A stretch of DNA of 64,000 nt from Ochotona curzoniae (Eukaryota > Chordata > Mammalia > Lagomorpha > Ochotonidae). The position numbers and the translations under genes are program-made. The stretch's first letter is position 1; the number at the start of each line of letters is the position of its first letter. The stretch is from NCBI RefSeq assembly GCF_017591425.1, contig NW_024466399.1, positions 1,364,001 through 1,428,000 on the forward strand, written 5' to 3'. The notes under the pieces were generated by a model that saw only the letters and a list, made by a program, of their open reading frames with translations, was not told the origin of the DNA and did no database searches. Positions 33,103 through 44,397 of this stretch are shown here, one piece after another.

Positions 33103-33341
33103 TCTGGTGCCTGGTGCAGTGGCCTAGCAGCTAAAGTCCTCACCTTGAAGGTGCCGAGATCCCATATGGGTGCCAGTTCTAATCCCGGTGGCCCTACTGG
33201 AGGAAGCTCCTGACTCCTGGCTTCAGATTGGTGCAGCTCTGGCTGTTGTGGTCACTTGGGGAATAAATTATCGGCGGCCATATGGAATCCCGCTGCGTCA
33301 CAAATGAGGACTTTAAATGCTAGGCTACCGAGCCGGGCCCA
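33103..33341. mobile_element. Fold-back CSINE (head-to-head inverted fragments)
   Basis: A plus-strand CSINE with a central deletion (33103-33273) is joined directly to the reverse complement of a CSINE head (33274-33341, ending GAGCCGGGCCC). The outer ends are inverted copies of one another for about 65 bp, so a single strand could fold into a long hairpin. Confidence 0.75.
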
Positions 33342-33564
33342 ATAAATGAATATTTTTTTAAATGCCTGCAGATACTTAGTCTAACAACCAAGAAACTCTG
33401 GTCCCGTATTGGCAGCGTGCCTGTCGTCACCTCCTGCGTCCAGCCCCTGCCTCCAGCTCCATGCTATTGTATAATGATAACGCTAGGGGCCAGTGGTTCC
33501 TTCTCAGGTCATTGGGTTTCTGCTGTCGATGCGTCCATCCAGCCCAAGATGTTGTGAGCATCGG

Positions 33565-33897
33565 GGCATAAATAAATACATGATTTATTAGTTATTTGAG
33601 AATCAGAGTTACAGAGAGAGAGAGAGAAGAGAGCAAGCGCTTCCATCCACCGGCTCACTGCATAAGTGGCTATAACAGCCAGTGCTGAGCCAATCCGAAG
33701 CCAGCAGCCAGGAGCCTCTTCCAGGTCTCCCAGGCGGGTGCAGGGTCCCAAGGCTTTGGGCCGTCCTCGACTGCTTTCCCAGGCCACAAGCAGGGCGCTG
33801 GATGGGAAGCGGGGCCACCTGGATTAGAACCGGCGCCCGTATGGGATCCTGGTGAGTGCAAGGGAAGGACTTTAGCCACTAGGCTACCATGCTTGGG
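33565..33897 (-). mobile_element. CSINE, full length
   Basis: GATTTATTAGTTATTTGAGAATCAG to the head complement GCTACCATGCTTGGGGCC. An AG-dinucleotide run lies at 33612-33630. Confidence 0.85.
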
Positions 33898-34620
33898 GCC
33901 TTCCCCAAAACTTTTAAGGGTGCTTCAGGAAACCCTAAAACTTCCCCCTCCGGGGACTGAGGTTTTGGCAGCTGTGCCTCATGTCCAATTAGATGCAGCT
34001 CCGCAGGCTGGCTTGTCGATATGCACTGCACCTGCGCGGTGAGCGCTGGGCCTCAGGATTCTAGAATTCCAGCAGCAACCGCAGCTGTGGCAATCTGGAG
34101 TGCAAGCTGCCCTCCCAGCTCCTGGACCGTCCACGTCCTCAGATGCCAGTGTCTGGCAATCGTACGAACAACACTCCAGCAGAGACCAGCAGGCTAGAGG
34201 TAAATTGTGTTTGCAAAACGGTTTCCTAGGAGTTGGTATAAACCGCACAACTCATATGAGCATGTTTATGACTGAAAGATATCCAAGAAGGTCTGTCTCA
34301 TTGCACAGCCACTGTCTGCACAGTTCTGACCACCAGGTGGCCCCCACACCCCGCTCTTTCCAGAAAGATCCATTCCTGGATGTCATTCCTGAACACTAGC
34401 TGGTCAAGTGACTAAGGGAAACCATTTTGCCCAACTCAAAGAGAGTTAAATGGGTAACTGGAGAAGGCATTGAAATGGGAGGTTAATAAAAAGCGACTAT
34501 TTCAGTAAGTTCACAGGAACGTGGAATCAAATGAAAAGTTTCTTTTGCTGTAAAAAAAATTTCAAAATCCATACCTAGTTGAAATAAATAAATCTAAGTA
34601 ATTAAAAAAAATAAAGTTTT
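33898..34620. other. Intergenic sequence, nothing recognised
   Basis: No gene or repeat identified. Moderately GC-rich at 33980-34200. Confidence 0.45.
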
Positions 34621-34621
34621 A

Positions 34622-34866
34622 AGGGCCCAACAGAGTAGCCTAGCTGCTAAAGTCCTCACCTTGAACGTGCCATGATCCCAGCACGAAGCCTTGGGACCCT
34701 GTACCCACGTGGGAGACCTGGAAGAGGCTCCTCACTCTTGACTTGGGGTCTGCTCAGCTCCAGCCGTTGCGGCCGCTTGGGGAGTGAACCATCATACAGA
34801 AGATCTTCTCTGTCTTGCCTCCTCTCTGTATATCTGACCTTTTAATTAAAAATAAATATTTAAAAA
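34622..34866 (+). mobile_element. CSINE with internal deletion
   Basis: From GGGCCCAACAGAGTAGCCTA it jumps from GATCCCAGCACG to AAGCCTTGGGACCC, losing the B-box to AAGCAG section. Confidence 0.82.
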
Positions 34867-34919
34867 AGAAAGAAAAAAAAAAAAAAAGAAAAGAAGGAAG
34901 GCAACCCATGCCGTGGGAG

Positions 34920-35190
34920 GGACTGCAGTGTGGCACAGTGAGCTAAGCTGCCTCCTGCAATTCTGGTGTCCCATAAAGCACTAGTTCAAATTGCAATCCA
35001 AGGAAGAGTCTGGAAAAGCAGTGGAAGATGGTCCAAGTACTTGGACCTCTGTCATTCACGTGCGATGTTCCCAGGTGGAATTCCAGGCTCTCGGGTTCCT
35101 CCGGGTGCAGTCTGGGAACTCACTGCAGGCCCCTTCGCATCCAGCTCTCGATGGAAGCTCTCTCTCCCTCTTTCTCCTTTCAAGTGAAGA
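34920..35190 (+). mobile_element. CSINE, old copy
   Basis: GACTGCAGTGTGGCACAGTGAGCTAAGC head, TGGAAAAGCAGTGGAAGATGGTCC middle. Confidence 0.65.
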
Positions 35191-35210
35191 AACGAACAGA
35201 AAAGTGCCCA

Positions 35211-35270
35211 GGGGCCAACATAAGACCCACTGTTCAGGACACTGGTTAAGACACCTGCATCCCTGCTGGG
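35211..35270 (+). mobile_element. CSINE head fragment
   Basis: GGGGCCAACATAAGACCC followed by ACTGGTTAAGACACCTGCATCCC. A CSINE-like tail (TTTCAAGTAAATAAATAAATCTT) appears only at 35833, which suggests that what lies between was inserted into this element. Confidence 0.45.
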
Positions 35271-35815
35271 TTGGCGCTGGTCCTTGGGCTCCCCAGGAGA
35301 ACTGGTCCCTCTCTGTGGAAAAGACAAAGCAGTCTAGATGGATGACTGGCACAGATGCACCGCAGGATGTGGCAGCTCATTGGGCGGGGCCTGCAGAGGA
35401 CACCTGCTACCACAAATGGACAACTGCCCCAGGCAAACGATGGCAGCGAATATCCGGGCAAATGGAGACTCTACGGTCAACTGTGCCCGCCAAAGGATCT
35501 AAAAATGATTTCTTCATCCTTGGGGTGGCGAGACTGACACCATTTCAGAACTCCCGAACCCCCCTGGGCAGAACGCTCAGAACGTGCACATCGGGACCCT
35601 GGCTTGATATGGGGAGGCTGTTCCCCATCCCTGGGTGCTGGGGTGGGTGGGAGACTGGCACGACTTCTCCCCTTCTCTTCCCCGTTCCCCCCAGAAACAG
35701 GAAGAAGAAATAGAAAATCTGGAAACAAGGGTTATACCCACTTTTCCCCCAATCCTTAATCCTTCCCACCCTGATCAATAAACATCATCAAATATATAAT
35801 TGTTTAAAAAAATTT
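35271..35815 (+). mobile_element. Unclassified interspersed element, possibly an L1 3' UTR
   Basis: About 545 bp ends with a CAATAAA signal at 35778-35784 and an A/T-rich end, sitting between a CSINE head and a CSINE tail. Purine- and pyrimidine-rich blocks resemble lagomorph L1 3' ends, but I cannot align it to the copy at 13059. A 240-codon open frame crossing it (34991-35713) spans several repeats and is not a gene. Confidence 0.35.
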
Positions 35816-35879
35816 TTTTTGAAAAACTTTGCTTTTCAAGTAAATAAATAAATCTTAAAAAAAAAAAAAAGCCCCCACA

Positions 35880-36095
35880 TCTCGTGGCTGTGGGCCTGTG
35901 CCCGGCCTTTGCTCCTCCTGCCTGCCTACCCCCTGTTGAAGCAGGCCTGGGAGGGCAGCACTGGAGCTGCCGCAAGCACCTGTGCAGGGGCCTGCAGTGA
36001 GTTCCCGGCCGCAGGCATTCTGAGCATTTGAGGAGTGAACAGTGTGGAAAGTATTTCTGTCCTTCTCTGTGTCTTTTCCGCTCAAAGTCGCAGAG
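35880..36095 (+). mobile_element. CSINE, 5'-truncated old copy
   Basis: GTGGCTGTGGGCCTGTGCCC to CTGTGTCTTTTCCGCTCAAAG, with a recognisable order of blocks (GGCCTGGGAGGGCAG, TTTGAGGAGTGAAC). Confidence 0.5.
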
Positions 36096-36461
36096 CTTCT
36101 GTAGACTAGAAATGGAAGCTTCAGTCGAGTCCGTCCTTGCCCCGGGGGCAGAGCTGGAGTGGGAGGAGGACCCTGGCACAGAACCAAGCTGCTGCCCAGC
36201 TCACTTTGGAGGTAGCAGATCACCATAATGGGCGCTGTGTCTCCCTAGTGGGGCTGTTTCTAGAGGGCAGGGGGATTCCCCCTTCTGGGCTGAACCCTCC
36301 AAAGGGCCGCACACGGGGCTGCCAGTCAGCAGAGGGCACGTGGATGCCAGGAGCCGGCAGGACTGTCTGTGAGCTCCCTGCTTGGCAACGGAACTCCTCC
36401 ATGGCAATCTTCTCAGGGGCTTTTCTCATCATTACTTCTTGCAGTAAGAAAAACCAGTCAA
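36096..36461. other. Intergenic sequence, nothing recognised
   Basis: No gene or repeat identified. Confidence 0.45.
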
Positions 36462-36795
36462 GGGCCCAGCGATGTGGCCTAGCGGCTAAAGTCCTCGCCT
36501 TGAACACACCAGGATCCCATATGGGCACCGGTTCTAATTCCAGCAGCTCCACTTCCCATCCAGCTCCCTGCTTGTGGCCTGGGAAAGCAGTCAAGGACGG
36601 CCCAAAGCCTTGGGACCCTGCACCCACATGGGAGACCCAGAAGAGGTTCCTGGTTCCTGGCTTCGGATCGGCATAGCATTGGCCGTTGCGCTCACTTGGG
36701 GAGTGAATCATCGGATGGAAGATCTTCCTCTCTGTCTCTCCTCTCTGTATATCCGCCTTTCCAATAAAAATAAAATAAATCTTAAAAAAAAAGAT
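36462..36795 (+). mobile_element. CSINE, full length
   Basis: GGGCCCAGCGATGTGGCCTA to CCAATAAAAATAAAATAAATCTT. It is close to the young consensus. A 348-codon minus-strand open frame at 36220-37266 is antisense to this and the next SINE. Confidence 0.9.
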
Positions 36796-36832
36796 TTTAA
36801 AAAAGGAGAAGAAGAAAAAGAGAAAAAAGAGG

Positions 36833-37160
36833 GTTGGGCGCAATAGCCTAGCAGCTAGAGTCCTTACCTTGCACCTGCCAGGATCCCATATGGATGCCAG
36901 TTCATATTCTGGCACAAGGCTTCCCATCCAGCTCCCTGCTTGTGGTCTGGGAAAGCAGTCGAGGCTAGCCTGGGGTGTTGGGACTCTGCACCTGTGCAGG
37001 AGACCTGGGAGAGGCTCTTGGCTTCTGCCATTGGATCGGCTCAGCTCTGGCTGTTGAGGCCACTTGGGGAGTGAACCAGTGGATGGAAGATCTTTCTGTC
37101 TCTCCTTTTCTCTTTGTAAAGCTGACTTTCTAACAAACAAAACAAAATTTGAATATTTAA
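36833..37160 (+). mobile_element. CSINE, full length
   Basis: GGGCGCAATAGCCTAGCAGC head; the tail is unusual, ending CTAACAAACAAAACAAAATTTG. Confidence 0.85.
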
Positions 37161-37530
37161 AAAGGGTTTGGGATGGGCTTGTATACCACTCGCTTTCATG
37201 CCCTTGTTTAGAAATATGGGAAGCGTCACGGTGTCGGGTACAGACAGGAATGGGAGTGCCTCCCATGAGAACACTGGTGCTGAGCTGATCCTGTGCTGCG
37301 GCTCAGCAGGGTCACAGCCTGCCGCCGTATTGGAGAATCCCAGCTAGTGCTCCTGGTGCTTGCTGCTGCACAGGAAAGGGGTGGAGCTGGCTGATGAAAA
37401 CAGGTGGGACGCAACACGGACGCAAGGACGTGGTGGTGCCGGCTGGGTGCTGGGTCTGCACTGCGGGGCCCCTACCCGAGGCTACCTGCCTTCCTGTTAA
37501 TATTGGGCAGCAGACAGGCTCAGTTCATTT

Positions 37531-37855
37531 TAAAATATATATATTTATTTATTTATTTTACAGAAAGAAAGACAGAAAGATCTTCCATCTGCTGGTTCAC
37601 TCCCCAGGTGGCCGCAACGGCTGGAGCTAAGTCCATCTGAAGCCAGGAGTCAGGAACTTCTTTCTGGGTCTTCAACGCAGATGCAGGGTCCCCGGTCTTT
37701 CCTTTGGTCCTCGACTGCTTTCCCAGGCCTCAAGCAGGGAGCTGGATGGGAAGCGGGGCTGCCTGGATCAGAACCCATTGTCCATATGGGATCCTGGTGG
37801 GTGTGTGCAAGGCACAAGGATTTTAGCCGCTAGGCTACCCTGATGGGCCCCGCCT
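37531..37855 (-). mobile_element. CSINE, full length
   Basis: TATTTATTTATTTTACAGAAAGAAAGAC to the head complement CTACCCTGATGGGCCCC. Confidence 0.85.
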
Positions 37856-38111
37856 CAGAAGTTCTTACCTCTGATGCAACAAAGTCAACAACTTTTCCGA
37901 ACAATCTGCAGCCCGAGAAACGTCCTTAGGAAATCCCCATCTCAGTGCCCTGTGCTGATGGGGTCTAACAGCACGAACGAGATACCACCTGCTTCCCCGT
38001 CTCCCCAGATCCCCGCAGGCACAGGAAGGAAGGCATTTTTCTCTCGCTCACCTTATCCTCCCCTACCCTTTCCATCCTGATGAGTAGCCCACATGGGTAT
38101 GCAGTCAATAC

Positions 38112-38405
38112 ATTTAAAAGGAAAATTTAAAAAAAGAGAGATTAGAGATCTTCCAACTGCTGGTTCAATCTCCTCATTGCCCCAATGGCTACTGTTAGGC
38201 CAGTCCGAAGCCAGGAGCCTGGAGCTTCCTTCGGGTCTCCCACATGTGTGCAGGGGTCCAAACGCTTGTGCCGAGCTCCGCTGCTTCACCAGGCCGTCAG
38301 GCAGGGAACTCTGTTGGAAGTAAAGCAGCTGGGAATCCAACTGGTACCCATTTAGCAAGCTGCCACTGCAGGTGGAGCTTTGCCCAGTCATGCCTTGGCA
38401 CCAGC
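38112..38405 (-). mobile_element. CSINE, old copy
   Basis: GATCTTCCAACTGCTGGTTCAATC, then GCTTCACCAGGCCGTCAGGCAGGG; the head is degraded. Confidence 0.7.
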
Positions 38406-38439
38406 CCCTGGAAATATTTTGCTAACTGGAAGTAGTTTG

Positions 38440-38690
38440 ACATAAAAAAAAGCTGTGTGTTGTGTGATTCTATTTATAGGAAACATTCAGAGCAGGCAAA
38501 TCCATGGAAATGGGAAGTAGATTGGTGGCTGCCCAGTGCGGGGCCGTAGGGGGGCGAGGAGAAGAAACGGAGAGTAATTATAGCGGAACACAGTTTCTTT
38601 GGGGGTGGCAAAAATGTTCTAGAATCATGATGATTGTGCACCCTCTATATAAACCAAGGAACATTGAACTGTACTTCTTGAATGTTTTAG
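38440..38690 (+). mobile_element. L1M 3' UTR relic
   Basis: GTGATTCTATTTATAGGAAAC, AAATCCATGGAAATGGGAAGTAG, TTGGTGGCTGCC and GGCAAAAATGTTCTAGAATCATGATGATTGTGCA, then ACATTGAACTGTAC, are the familiar L1M 3'-end phrases in order. Confidence 0.7.
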
Positions 38691-38701
38691 GCTACGTGAG
38701 T

Positions 38702-38775
38702 TCTCTCTCTATATATATATATATAATATATATATGAATATATATTTATTTATACCTCATGATATATATATGATG
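38702..38775. repeat. AT-rich (TA)n microsatellite
   Basis: Interrupted TATATA tracts at the end of the L1M relic. Confidence 0.85.
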
Positions 38776-39495
38776 GTTAGTCACTTAAGGAAAGAACAAA
38801 ATAAAAAGTTCAAGAAGCAAAGACGAAAGTAACAGCAATAGCAACAAAGAGTCACAGGAAATAGAGACAATTTGGGAAGCAGGAAAAAAATCATGCAGTA
38901 GTGACTTCTAGAAATAACAGCAGCTCCTGCAGACATGGAGCGGAGAACAAGGAGGAGCCCTCGGGCGAGCCCGGCACCTGGCAGTTGGCACACCGGTTGC
39001 CACGTCGGAGCGTTGGCATTCTCCTCCAGCCTCTGGCCCCTGACTCTGCTGGGCGGTCAGCTCCCTGCCATCAGCGTGGCCCTCCCGCTCTGGCCTCGGG
39101 CCCCCTGGCCATGGCAGTCATCAGGAGAGGAGGCCAGTGCAGGAGGGAAGATGAGTAATTGGGTTTTAATGACTGTTCCCCTCCCCCCCAAAAAAGAAAA
39201 TTGAATCTGAAATCTGAATGGTGAGGTGAATGAAATGTTATGGAGTCTAACAATAATAAAGGGCCGGTGGAGGAGGGCCCACACCCAACTCCCAGGAGTT
39301 AGACAGCACAGGGAATCAAGGGCAGAGGAATAATGCCAGAATATCTTCTAAAACCAGAGGTCACAGGGCTCCAGGTGGAAAGTTCTGAGTGTTCGTACAA
39401 TGAGTCAGAATCAGTCCACATCAAGGAATGTCATCACGGGATATCTGAAACTGGATATGCAGCGACAATGCTGTGTAGCCCTCAAAATACACATG
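38776..39495. other. Intergenic sequence, nothing recognised
   Basis: Single-copy sequence, with a GC-richer part at 38930-39120 of no clear meaning. Confidence 0.45.
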
Positions 39496-39788
39496 CTGGG
39501 GAACAGCATTGTGGCATAGTGCGTTAAGCTGCTGCCTGCAGTGCCAGCAACCCAGATGAGCTCCAATCTGCGTCAGATCCGTGCTGATGCACCTGGAAGG
39601 CAGTGAAGGGGGGTTGGAGTACCTCAGCCCCTGCGACCATAGGGAAGACCTGGGGTTTTGTTTCTGTTTTGTTTTGTTTTGTTTTCAGGCTTCTGGCTTG
39701 TTGTGGACATGGAAGGAGTGAGCCAGCAGATAGATGATCTCGCTGATTGTCCCTCTCTATAACTTCAGCCTTACAGATAAATAAATAT
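39496..39788 (+). mobile_element. CSINE, old copy with GTTTT expansion
   Basis: GGGGAACAGCATTGTGGCATAG head. A TTTTG repeat at 39657-39685 interrupts the middle. The tail is CTTACAGATAAATAAATA. Confidence 0.72.
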
Positions 39789-39944
39789 GATGGGTGCCAG
39801 GGGGGGCGGAGTTTGTTTCCAACTAAACCTGGAACAGAGGGCAGAATCATCCACAGGTGTAGCCGCCCTGAGGCCGTCTTCCCTCCCCTAACCTCCTCCT
39901 TCAAAAGGGGTCATTCCGCATCTCTTGGGGACACTTTTTCCCCC

Positions 39945-40283
39945 CCCTTTCTTTAAAAAAATATTTTATTTATTTTTATTAAAAAGTCAGATATACAGAA
40001 AGGAGGAGAGACAGAAAGGAAGATCTTCCATTTGATGATTCACTCCCCAAGTGACCGCAACAGCCAGAGCTGAGCTGATCCGAAACCAGGAGCCAGGAAC
40101 TTCTTCCAGGTCTCCCACACAGGTGCGGAGTCCCAAGGCTTTGGGCCGTCCTCAACTGCTTTCCCAGGCCACAAGCAGGGAGGTGGATGGGAAGCGGGGC
40201 CGCTGGGTTTAGAACGGGTGGCCATATGGGATCCGGGGTGGTGCGTGCAAAGTGAGGACTTAGGCTGTGGCACTGGTCCCCTT
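39945..40283 (-). mobile_element. CSINE, full length
   Basis: CTTTCTTTAAAAAAATATTTTATTTATTTTTATT to the head complement TGGCACTGGTCCCC. Confidence 0.88.
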
Positions 40284-40810
40284 ATGTTTTGTTATCAAGG
40301 AGGAAAGGCACATTTCTATGTAAGCAAAGACTCGTTGCTTTTCCTGAGTAAGAGGAAAAGAAGATACAGGGCTCTAATAAAAATGAGATCCAACAGGAAA
40401 TGAGCAGAGAACGTGTCTAAGATGACAGCTGTCTGTTCAGTTTGGTGAGCTCCTGGGTCCAGACTGCAGGGGGCGGTGCACACGGCGGCCACACTCCTGG
40501 AAAACAGCCCAGGGTTGGAGAAACCTGAAACAGAGAGCACAAACAAACCCTAAAAATAATCCCATTGGTTCAAAGGAAACAAAGCAAGTGAAAGAAACCA
40601 GGTTCTGGTACAACTGGAGAAAAAACATTGTCTGGCTTACAGACTACTTAGCAATCTCAAATACAACGTATGATAAAATTCTATTGGGAAGCAGAACTGT
40701 GAGAGAAAGATTGTAACACAAGCTTGGCATAAAACATTCAAAAGCAGGAAATCATTAAAAGCCTATAGTCATGACACAATTAAAATGCCAGAAGCGGCAG
40801 CTGAGAAGAT
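40284..40810. other. Intergenic sequence, nothing recognised
   Basis: No gene or repeat identified. Confidence 0.45.
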
Positions 40811-41118
40811 GAGGGGCAGGCTCAATGGCTTGATTGGCTAATTCTCCCCCTTCAAGCACTAGGATCCCATATGGGCACCAGTTTGTATCCTGGCTTCTTT
40901 CCATCCAGCTCCCTGTTTGTGGCCTGGGAAAGCAGTTGAAGACGGCCCAGAGTCTTGGGATCCTGCACCCGCGTGGGAGATCTGGAGGAGGCTCCTGGCT
41001 CCTGGCTTTGGATCAGCTCAGCTCTGGCTGTTGCGGCCACTTAGGGAGCAATCAGTGAGGAGAAGATCTTTGTCTTTCCTTCTCTATGGATATCTGCCTT
41101 TCCAATAAGAAAAGCAAA
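40811..41118 (+). mobile_element. CSINE, full length
   Basis: GGGGCAGGCTCAATGGCTTG head and CCCATATGGGCACCAG. The tail CCAATAAGAAAAGCAAAAG is short. Confidence 0.82.
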
Positions 41119-41124
41119 AGAACA

Positions 41125-41335
41125 CCTGTGCTCAGTCCCGGCTCTGGATCTGCCTCCAGCCTCCTGCTCATGCAGGCCTTGAGGGGCGGCCGTAAGAGCT
41201 CCAGTGGCCTGGTGGAGATGGTCTCGATGGAGCTTGGGATCCTGGCGTGGCCTGCTTGGGCCTAAGCACTGCAGATACTTTAGGAGCAAAGCGGAAGATA
41301 AGAGCTTTCTCTCTTTTCAAATAAATAATCGAAGC
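41125..41335 (+). mobile_element. CSINE 3' part, old
   Basis: CAGTCCCGGCTCTGGATCTGCC to CTTTTCAAATAAATAATCG. The CATATGGG region is missing. Confidence 0.55.
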
Positions 41336-42029
41336 TTTTGAAATGACATTTTTTTTAAAAGAACGTTACCCATTACCTAATCCATTGGTCTATTCAGAGA
41401 GTACATTTTTCCAGCAAAATCTGATGTGGGACAAGAGAACAGCCACCCCGTGGGAGCCGAGGCAGGCCTCTCTCCCTGCAGCAGCCCCTTGGGCCCCTCC
41501 AGGAACCACTACTGCTGGAGAAGGGTTGGAAAAGCAGATTCATACCATCTCTGCTCCAGGGTCACTCACAATGTCAAGTCCCAGCTTCCCCAAAGATGTG
41601 CAAGGCCAGCCTTGGACTCCAAGCCCCGCATCCTCGCCTCTTACTTCAAGAATTTAAAATCCAAGGAGTAAAGGTGTCAGTCCAAACCAGAGGGGTGGGA
41701 CAAATGTGGACACTCTTGTTGCACTGGTGGAGGAATCAAGGGAGAGTGAACACACACTGAGGCAGCAAGTGAGAGACGATGGGTCAGAGCAGGTGGTGTG
41801 AAAGTTGAGAGGTCAGCATTACTGTCCTGGAGAAGGTAGACAGGTCCCATCGCAGCTGTTGTATTTCTTCAGATGAGACCTGCTCGAGGCCTTGAGGTGG
41901 AGTTTACAGGTGACTCTGAGGTTAGCCAGCAGGAGTGCTTGGGTCACCGCGCCATGTCTTAGGAGAGACAGGCACAGTGGCAAGCATACTCCGCTTCGGT
42001 GACTCTGTTCAGACGTGTCTCAGCGGTTG
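41336..42029. other. Intergenic sequence, nothing recognised
   Basis: A plus-strand open frame of 104 codons at 41343 has no family resemblance. No repeat named. Confidence 0.4.
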
Positions 42030-42880
42030 TGATCCTTCCCTGGTTTGGATGCTTTTCTCTTCCAAAATTCATGTTGGAATCGAGTTGGCATTGTAACAGC
42101 GTTAGGAGCTGTGATCTAGGTCCGATAACGCTTCGGTAATGGAGTTCTGGTAATAATCGCAGGAATTCCACCCAGCAAGCCCTCCCTCCTGCAGTTACCA
42201 GAAGGGGGCAGAGGGATGAGATATGGTGGAATCATGCCCATTTCCATAATAAATCTAGTCTGGGTGTGTTCTGATACAAGCCGGTTTGGGTCCTGGCAAC
42301 TCCACTTCTAATCCAGCTCCCTGCCAATGTGCCTGGGAGAGCAGTGGAGAATGGCTCTAGCTCTTGGACCACTGCACCCACATGGAGGTCAGGATGGAGT
42401 GCCAAGATCCTGGCTGCAGCCCAGCCCAGCCCTGGCTGTTGTGTCCGGTTAAAGAACGAACCAATGGATGGAAGGTCTCTATGTGCCTCTGCATCTCTAA
42501 CTCTTCCAAATACATCATAAAACAGTAACTGTAAAAACCGCCAGTTAGAATATAGAAAAGGTATCCAGCCCTTTCCTAAGATGCCTGCATGATCTGCCAA
42601 GTGCATCTCTTGCCATTGCAATTTGCTACCTCACTTTTGAAAAGGAAGAAGAGAGAGCTGGGACCCTGCAGGGTGACGAGATCATGCCAGCTCCCTCCTT
42701 CTGGGAGTGACGCCATTATAGAAGAGTGAGCTTGACTCCCGTCGGCCCTTCTGCCTTCCTCCGTGTGATGAGGCCAGGGAAGCTTCCCACCCAATGCAGG
42801 GCCTTGATCTGGGCCTTCTGAGATCACTCTGCACTGCCAAGGACCCAGCCTGCGTTATTTTTGGTTAAACAGCACATGAC
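42030..42880 (+). mobile_element. MaLR-type LTR (MST/MLT1-like), split by a SINE
   Basis: The left part has GGTTTGGATGCTTTTC, CCAAAATTCATGTTGGAATCG and GTAACAGCGTTAGGAGCTGTGATC. The right part has GACGCCATTATAGAAGAGTGAGC, CTGCCTTCCTCCGTGTGATGAGG and CCTTGATCTGGGCCTTCTGAG. Together these follow the order of a MaLR LTR. Ancient, non-coding. Confidence 0.5.
42250..42522 (+). mobile_element. CSINE nested in the MaLR LTR
   Basis: GATACAAGCCGGTTTGGGTCC, CCTGGGAGAGCAGTGGAGAATGGC and CTAACTCTTCCAAATACATC. The head is not recognisable. Confidence 0.7.
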
Positions 42881-43754
42881 AGATTGATCCAGTCCTTACG
42901 GAATCATTCATCACCAACGGGAAACAAGGAAGAAAATGGTCCTTTCAGGAGGAGGCGCATCCTCGCAGCAGCAAGACAGGAGGGAAGCAGAGCTGAGCTG
43001 AGCCCAAGGCGGCACTGGACGCTCCTGCCCCCTGAGGACCACTGTGGTCTCCCCGTGGCCCAGTTCTAAGAGACACATGGGGGTGGACACCCAACATTCA
43101 GCATGGATTAATGCAAAATAAGAGAACTTCCTCTCAAACGATACTATCCCATACCATGGTTATTTGACACAAGTGAAATGTAGCCGGTATGACTGACGAA
43201 TCAAATTTGTTTAGTCAAAGCTGAAATTGAGACTCACTTTAACTTCCAGGAAAAGGACTGGAAGGAGTTCTCCTTCCTTCTTCCGTCAAGAGCAGCCAGA
43301 ATGCCAGGACACGATGTGCAAAATCCTGAGAGGACACTGCAAGTTGGAGGGAAGGCGGAGCAGCCACGCAGCAGCTCGGTGCCTTAAAGCAATGCAATGT
43401 GATGTGTTTTCTTTTGATTCAGTATTTCGTACTTGAAGCCGAAGAATCGAAAAGCCTCTAATTGCCAGTGACTGCTGACAAAAAGGGTCCAAACACAAAC
43501 TTTCTCTGTCCTGTCTCTTGAAGGACAGGAAAAGGGCTAGGTTAGCATGGGCACTTTTAGATGACAACTGTTCGTCTCCGTCAAGTCTAAAGGCCGAATG
43601 GGGAGCTCAGAATTCCACCATTGCAAGGCTGTGATGGGCCCTGGGAACACTGCCAGTCCCTTTGGCTCAGCAGGCCTGGCCCTGTGGTGGCGCAGGTGGA
43701 ACCTGGACTTGGATATACACCTGCCAATCACGAGGCATCCCGTTGCTCCCTCCC

Positions 43755-43756
<2 letters not shown>
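42881..43756. other. Intergenic sequence, nothing recognised
   Basis: No gene or repeat identified before the TG tract. Confidence 0.45.

Positions 43757-43800
<44 letters not shown>
43757..43800. repeat. (TG)22 microsatellite
   Basis: An uninterrupted GT/TG dinucleotide run of about 44 bp; a likely polymorphic marker. Confidence 0.97.
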
Positions 43801-43802
<2 letters not shown>

Positions 43803-44062
43803 TCGAGGAGAGGCAGGCATTTTCCCAGGGGATAATGAGACCACCCCAGGCCAGCAGAAGCAAGCAGTTTTCCCTGGTGTTGTCATGGCAATGTCAAGAC
43901 AAGCCAGCCAAAGCAGAATCAGAGTCTCAGACCCAATTCAGACATATCCGAGTGGCCAAGCGTCACTCGTGACACCCAGAATGGAGATCTCAGAGCTGAG
44001 TGACAGAGAGTCGCTAGGTGGACACACCAAGATGGCAGATGTTAAAGCTATCTGATATTTTC

Positions 44063-44397
44063 TTTTTTTTTTAAAGATTTATTTTTATTATTTTTTTATT
44101 GGAAAGGCGGATATACAGAGAGGAGAGACAGAGAGGAAGATCTTCCGTCCGATGATTCACTCCCCAAGTGAGCGCAACGGGCCGATACTATGCCGATCCG
44201 AAGCCAGGAGCCTCTTCCGGGTCTCCCACGCGGGTGCAAGGTTCCCAAAGCCTTGGGCTGTCCTCGACTGCTTTCCCAGGCCACAGGCAGGGAGCTGGAA
44301 GGGAAGCAGGGCTGCCGGGATTAGAACCGGTGCCCATATGGGATCCCGGGCGTGCAAGGTGAGGACCTTTAACCACTTGCGCCACCGCGCCGGGCCC
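44063..44397 (-). mobile_element. CSINE, young, full length, 19-bp target duplication
   Basis: AAAGCTATCTGATATTTTC at 44044-44062 is repeated, with two mismatches, at 44398-44416. The element matches the copies at 45632 and 60244 closely, including GGGCCGATACTATGCCGATC. Confidence 0.95.

Noticed and set aside
34991..35713. 240-codon plus-strand open frame
   Set aside because: It crosses a SINE, a SINE head and an unidentified repeat; there is no motif and no coding-like conservation that I can see.
36220..37266. 348-codon minus-strand open frame
   Set aside because: It runs antisense through two CSINEs; the same peptide phrases (A-G-S-Q-G-F-G-P-S, T-A-F-P-G-H-K-Q-G-A-G) recur wherever a minus-strand SINE occurs.
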